NCBI GenBank assembly: GCA_946478865.1
Contig: CAMLDO010000063.1
Coordinates: forward strand, 1 to 7,405
DNA from: an uncultured Methylobacillus sp.
Lineage (GTDB): Bacteria; Pseudomonadota; Gammaproteobacteria; Burkholderiales; Methylophilaceae
DNA length: 7,405 nt
Direction: 5' to 3'
Position numbers and translations under genes: made by a program. The notes below the pieces were generated by a model that did no database searches, was not told the DNA's origin, and saw nothing but the letters and a program-made list of their open reading frames with translations. Positions 5,488 to 7,405 of the stretch are shown here, piece after piece. The stretch's first letter is position 1. Each line of letters starts with the position of its first letter.

Positions 5488-6105
5488 ATGAACCATCCGG
5501 CTTTCTTCGACGCGGTGCCGACCATCCGGCTGCGCGATCCGCTCGCGGAGTTCCTGGGTGCCGCCACGGACGGCATCCTTGAGTACGGATATCTCGATGC
5601 TGTGAAACTCGCCGGACATTCCTGCCCGACCGTGGCATCCGCCTACTGGATGACCCATCGCGCCTTGCGGACGCTGTATCCGGATAGCTTGCCGGAGCGC
5701 GGCAACATCCGCGTGGAATTCAGCAAGGCTTTTACCGACGGCACGACAGGCGTCATCGCCAATATTGTCACCATGCTGACCGGCGCGGCGGGAGAAGGCG
5801 GCTTCAAAGGGATAGGCGGCCGCTTCGACCGGCGCAGCAAGTTATATTTCGATGCGGATTGCGCTGCGGAAATTCGCTTTACGCGGCTGGATACCGGAGA
5901 CTCAACCGAGGCTTCAGTGAACACGCAGCCTGTGCCGACCTCGCCCCGCATATGGGAACTGCTCCCCCAGTGCTGCAACGGTAGTGCCAGTGCGGAAGAG
6001 GCCTCAGAATTTCGCGATCTATGGCAAGAAAGAGTGCGCGCCTTGCTGCTCGATCACGCAGAAGACAATCGCGTTTTTTCCTTTTCCATCAAGTCCCCGG
6101 CCTGA
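5488..6105 (+). CDS. FmdE-like protein of unknown role
   Basis: A 205-residue protein with the FmdE (formylmethanofuran dehydrogenase subunit E-like) signature: GYLDAVKLAGHSCPTVASAYW (34-54), with His44 and Cys46 in the conserved GH-x-CP motif, then RVEFSKAFTDGTTGVIANIV (75-94) and GIGGRFDRRSKLYFD (108-122). It also carries C125 and the C162-C163 pair. The archaeal namesake gene lies in methanogenesis operons, but bacterial members occur without that pathway, and nothing here suggests formylmethanofuran chemistry. The GH-x-CP motif is a plausible metal or haem/Fe-S contact. The gene follows nsrR by 6 nt without a clear SD, so it is likely co-expressed with the NO sensor, which makes an NO- or metal-related function a reasonable guess. 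It converges with nirE. The family call is fairly firm; the role is unknown. Confidence 0.88.
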   Translation: MNHPAFFDAVPTIRLRDPLAEFLGAATDGILEYGYLDAVKLAGHSCPTVASAYWMTHRALRTLYPDSLPERGNIRVEFSKAFTDGTTGVIANIVTMLTGAAGEGGFKGIGGRFDRRSKLYFDADCAAEIRFTRLDTGDSTEASVNTQPVPTSPRIWELLPQCCNGSASAEEASEFRDLWQERVRALLLDHAEDNRVFSFSIKSPA

Positions 6106-6179
6106 CATCTGATTCTGCGGCTTTCTCGGTGCTAGCCGGGCCGCGAGCAATATCCTTACCCTCTCCAAGATAACCCGGC
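6106..6179. other. Convergent gap between fmdE-like gene and nirE
   Basis: A 74-nt spacer. It contains only a 6-bp inverted repeat (GCCGGG 6135-6140, CCCGGC 6174-6179) with a 33-nt loop and no U-tract. I see no convincing terminator, small gene or RNA here. Confidence 0.6.
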
Positions 6180-6992
6180 CTACCCATGGGTTGGCAGCGT
6201 GTCAGCAGTCGATTCCGGCGAGAACCACCCAAGAGTTTCATGCAAGGGCACGACTTCGCCCAGGATGATGAGGCTCGGCGATTGTAGCGCGGAGGCCGCC
6301 ACATGCTCGGAAATCGTGGCGAGCGTGCCGCTGACGACGCGATGCGCTGCCGTCGTTCCTTGCTGTACTACGGCAATCGGATGAGAGGCCGGCAGGCCAT
6401 GCTCGACCAGCTTTTCGCAGATCAGAGGAAGCGCGCTCAATCCCATGTAGATCACCACCGTCTGGCGCGGACGGGTCAGGGCGACCCAGTCCAGGTCCAG
6501 CATGCCGTTGCATAGATGGCCGGTGGCATACAGCACCGACTGGGCATGGCGTCGATGGGTCAAGGGGATGCCGGCATAGCAGGAGATGCCATTGGCGGCG
6601 GAAATGCCGGGAATCACCTGAAAAGGGATGCCGTGTGCCGCCAGCGCCTCGATCTCCTCGCCGCCGCGCCCGAACACGAAAGGGTCGCCGCCTTTCAGTC
6701 GCAGGACGTGCTTGCCCTGGCGCGCCAGATCGATTAGCAGCGCGTTGATGGCTTCCTGAGGCAGCGCGTGATTCCCCGATCTTTTTCCTACATAGATGCG
6801 CTCGACTTCCTTGCAGACCAGCGCCATGACCTCGTCCGACACCAGTGCGTCGTAAACCACCACATCGGTGCCCTGCATCAGGCGCAATGCGCGCAGCGTT
6901 AGCAGATCGGGATCGCCCGGGCCGGCTCCCACGAGAAAAACCTGACCGCTGCCGGAATGCCCATTGCGGCTGAATGGTAACTGGATGTCCAT
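6180..6992 (-). CDS. nirE: Uroporphyrinogen-III C-methyltransferase (SUMT), probable NirE
   Basis: A 270-residue single-domain SUMT. It uses SAM to methylate uroporphyrinogen III at C2 and C7, giving precorrin-2, the branch point to haem d1, sirohaem and cobalamin. Family motifs are all present: [15 protein letters not shown] (21-35), VVYDALVS (45-52), [12 protein letters not shown] (68-79), [17 protein letters not shown] (97-113), [20 protein letters not shown] (128-147) and [11 protein letters not shown] near the C-terminus. No CysG-type oxidase/ferrochelatase domain is fused. Its place directly divergent from nirS favours NirE for d1 haem; cobA or a sirohaem gene cannot be excluded by sequence alone. 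It has no clear SD, and about 16 residues precede the catalytic core, so the start could be slightly different, although no other ATG lies nearby. The gene is divergent from nirS, not within a nirS-led operon. Confidence 0.88.
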   Translation of the reverse strand: MDIQLPFSRNGHSGSGQVFLVGAGPGDPDLLTLRALRLMQGTDVVVYDALVSDEVMALVCKEVERIYVGKRSGNHALPQEAINALLIDLARQGKHVLRLKGGDPFVFGRGGEEIEALAAHGIPFQVIPGISAANGISCYAGIPLTHRRHAQSVLYATGHLCNGMLDLDWVALTRPRQTVVIYMGLSALPLICEKLVEHGLPASHPIAVVQQGTTAAHRVVSGTLATISEHVAASALQSPSLIILGEVVPLHETLGWFSPESTADTLPTHG

Positions 6993-7001
6993 GCCCGCAA
7001 T

Positions 7002-7016
7002 TTACCCGATAGGTAA
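7002..7016. promoter_or_regulatory. Inverted repeat upstream of nirE, function unknown
   Basis: TTACC (7002-7006), 5 nt and GGTAA (7012-7016) form a short perfect inverted repeat between the FNR/DNR-type box and the nirE start. It could be an operator or chance; no matching regulator is recognised. Confidence 0.2.
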
Positions 7017-7026
7017 TAGGGGAAAC

Positions 7027-7040
7027 TTGATTTACGTCAA
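7027..7040. promoter_or_regulatory. FNR/DNR-type box in the nirE-nirS divergent region
   Basis: TTGAT-N4-GTCAA is the pattern bound by FNR/DNR/NNR-type CRP-family activators of denitrification genes. Its centre at 7033.5 would place a class II start point near 7075 for nirS, with a weak -10-like TACATC at 7061-7066. For nirE the same spacing would start transcription close to its ATG at 6992. A role at nirS is likely; a role at nirE is possible. Confidence 0.75.
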
Positions 7041-7120
7041 GGAAGGCGAATTTGAATTCATACATCCTGCTCCTGAATCGCGAAGCAGTACTCAATTAAC
7101 AATTAACAGAAGCAGGGAGA

Positions 7121-7125
7121 AAGGA
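7121..7125 (+). promoter_or_regulatory. Shine-Dalgarno of nirS
   Basis: AAGGA, within a GGGAGAAAGGA purine run, lies 5 nt before the ATG at 7131. It supports that start, which gives a complete signal peptide. Confidence 0.7.
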
Positions 7126-7130
7126 CGAAG

Positions 7131-7405
7131 ATGCGCAACAAGAGATGGGTGGGCAATCTGGCAGTATCCGCTTTGGTGTTGGCGGTGAGTGCTGTTTATG
7201 CCGATGACGCGAAGCACGACGACACCGACGTCAAATATCAGGCTGGCGGATCGCCGCTGGCCGGCGAGGAAATGCACCAGAACATCAATCCCAAGGCGCC
7301 GCCGATGACGGCCAAGGAATTCCAGCTGGGCAAGGACATCTACTTCCAGCGCTGTGCAGGCTGCCACGGCGTGTTGCGCAAGGGCGCGACCGGCAAGCCG
7401 CTGAC
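7131..7405 (+). CDS. nirS: NirS, cytochrome cd1 nitrite reductase (3' end outside window)
   Basis: The first 91 full codons of a gene running off the window. Residues 1-24 form a Sec-type signal peptide (basic MRNKR, a hydrophobic core, VYA then DD as the likely cleavage site), sending the protein to the periplasm. A variable linker follows, then the cytochrome c haem site C75-A-G-C78-H79 inside [22 protein letters not shown], a run highly characteristic of NirS. NirS reduces nitrite to NO using c and d1 haems. The d1-binding propeller is not in the window, so full integrity cannot be judged, and the related NirN/NirF proteins are less likely because of this exact [14 protein letters not shown] context. 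The FNR/DNR-type box lies about 97 nt upstream of the ATG. Confidence 0.93.
   Translation, partial: [91 protein letters not shown]

Noticed and set aside
6135..6179. Possible terminator between the FmdE-like gene and nirE
   Set aside because: Only a 6-bp stem with a 33-nt loop and no U-tract.
6238..7095. A 285-codon minus-strand open frame over nirE and the control region
   Set aside because: Arg/Ala/Gly-rich product in another frame of a textbook SUMT gene; it also runs across the FNR/DNR-type box and has no homology signal.
7093..7106. Tandem CAATTAA repeat before nirS
   Set aside because: Two copies of 7 bases in an AT-rich leader; too short to support a function.

Overview
The window looks like part of a GC-rich chromosome of a denitrifying or nitrite-reducing proteobacterium. 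Protein style, operator types and gene content point most to a betaproteobacterium (Gallionellaceae or Methylophilaceae-like lineages are plausible, but this is a low-confidence inference). Every base is accounted for by protein genes or short regulatory gaps. I see no RNA genes, insertion sequences or CRISPR repeats, and no stretch over 300 bases without a gene.

Layout, left to right. (1) Positions 1-1774, plus strand: the 3' part of pqqC and a complete pqqE, the end of a pyrroloquinoline quinone (PQQ) biosynthesis operon. No pqqD lies between or after them. (2) Positions 1792-4935, minus strand: a compact five-gene operon reading, in transcription order, a MIP18/DUF59 (SufT/PaaD-like) protein, a DUF2249 protein, a polytopic membrane protein, a second DUF2249 protein and a second polytopic membrane protein. 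It ends 17 nt from the convergent pqqE. (3) Positions 4936-5031: a divergent control region with a near-palindromic NsrR-type operator and a second NsrR half-site. (4) Positions 5032-6105, plus strand: nsrR, an Rrf2-family [Fe-S] nitric oxide sensor, followed by an FmdE-like gene. (5) Positions 6180-6992, minus strand: a SUMT gene best read as nirE (haem d1/sirohaem branch). (6) Positions 6993-7130: a divergent control region with a FNR/DNR-type box. (7) Positions 7131 to the end, plus strand: the 5' end of nirS, cytochrome cd1 nitrite reductase.

How it fits together. NirS reduces nitrite to nitric oxide (NO), and NirE makes precorrin-2 for its d1 haem. The FNR/DNR-type box probably switches on nirS, and possibly nirE, when oxygen is low and NO or nitrite is present. 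NsrR loses repression when NO attacks its cluster, so the five-gene minus-strand operon, nsrR itself and the FmdE-like gene are candidate NO-response genes. The most interesting part is that five-gene operon. It holds two DUF2249-plus-membrane-protein pairs behind a MIP18 protein under an NsrR operator, and I read it as a candidate, poorly described NO-tolerance or metal-centre protection module. That function is inferred from context and has not been shown.
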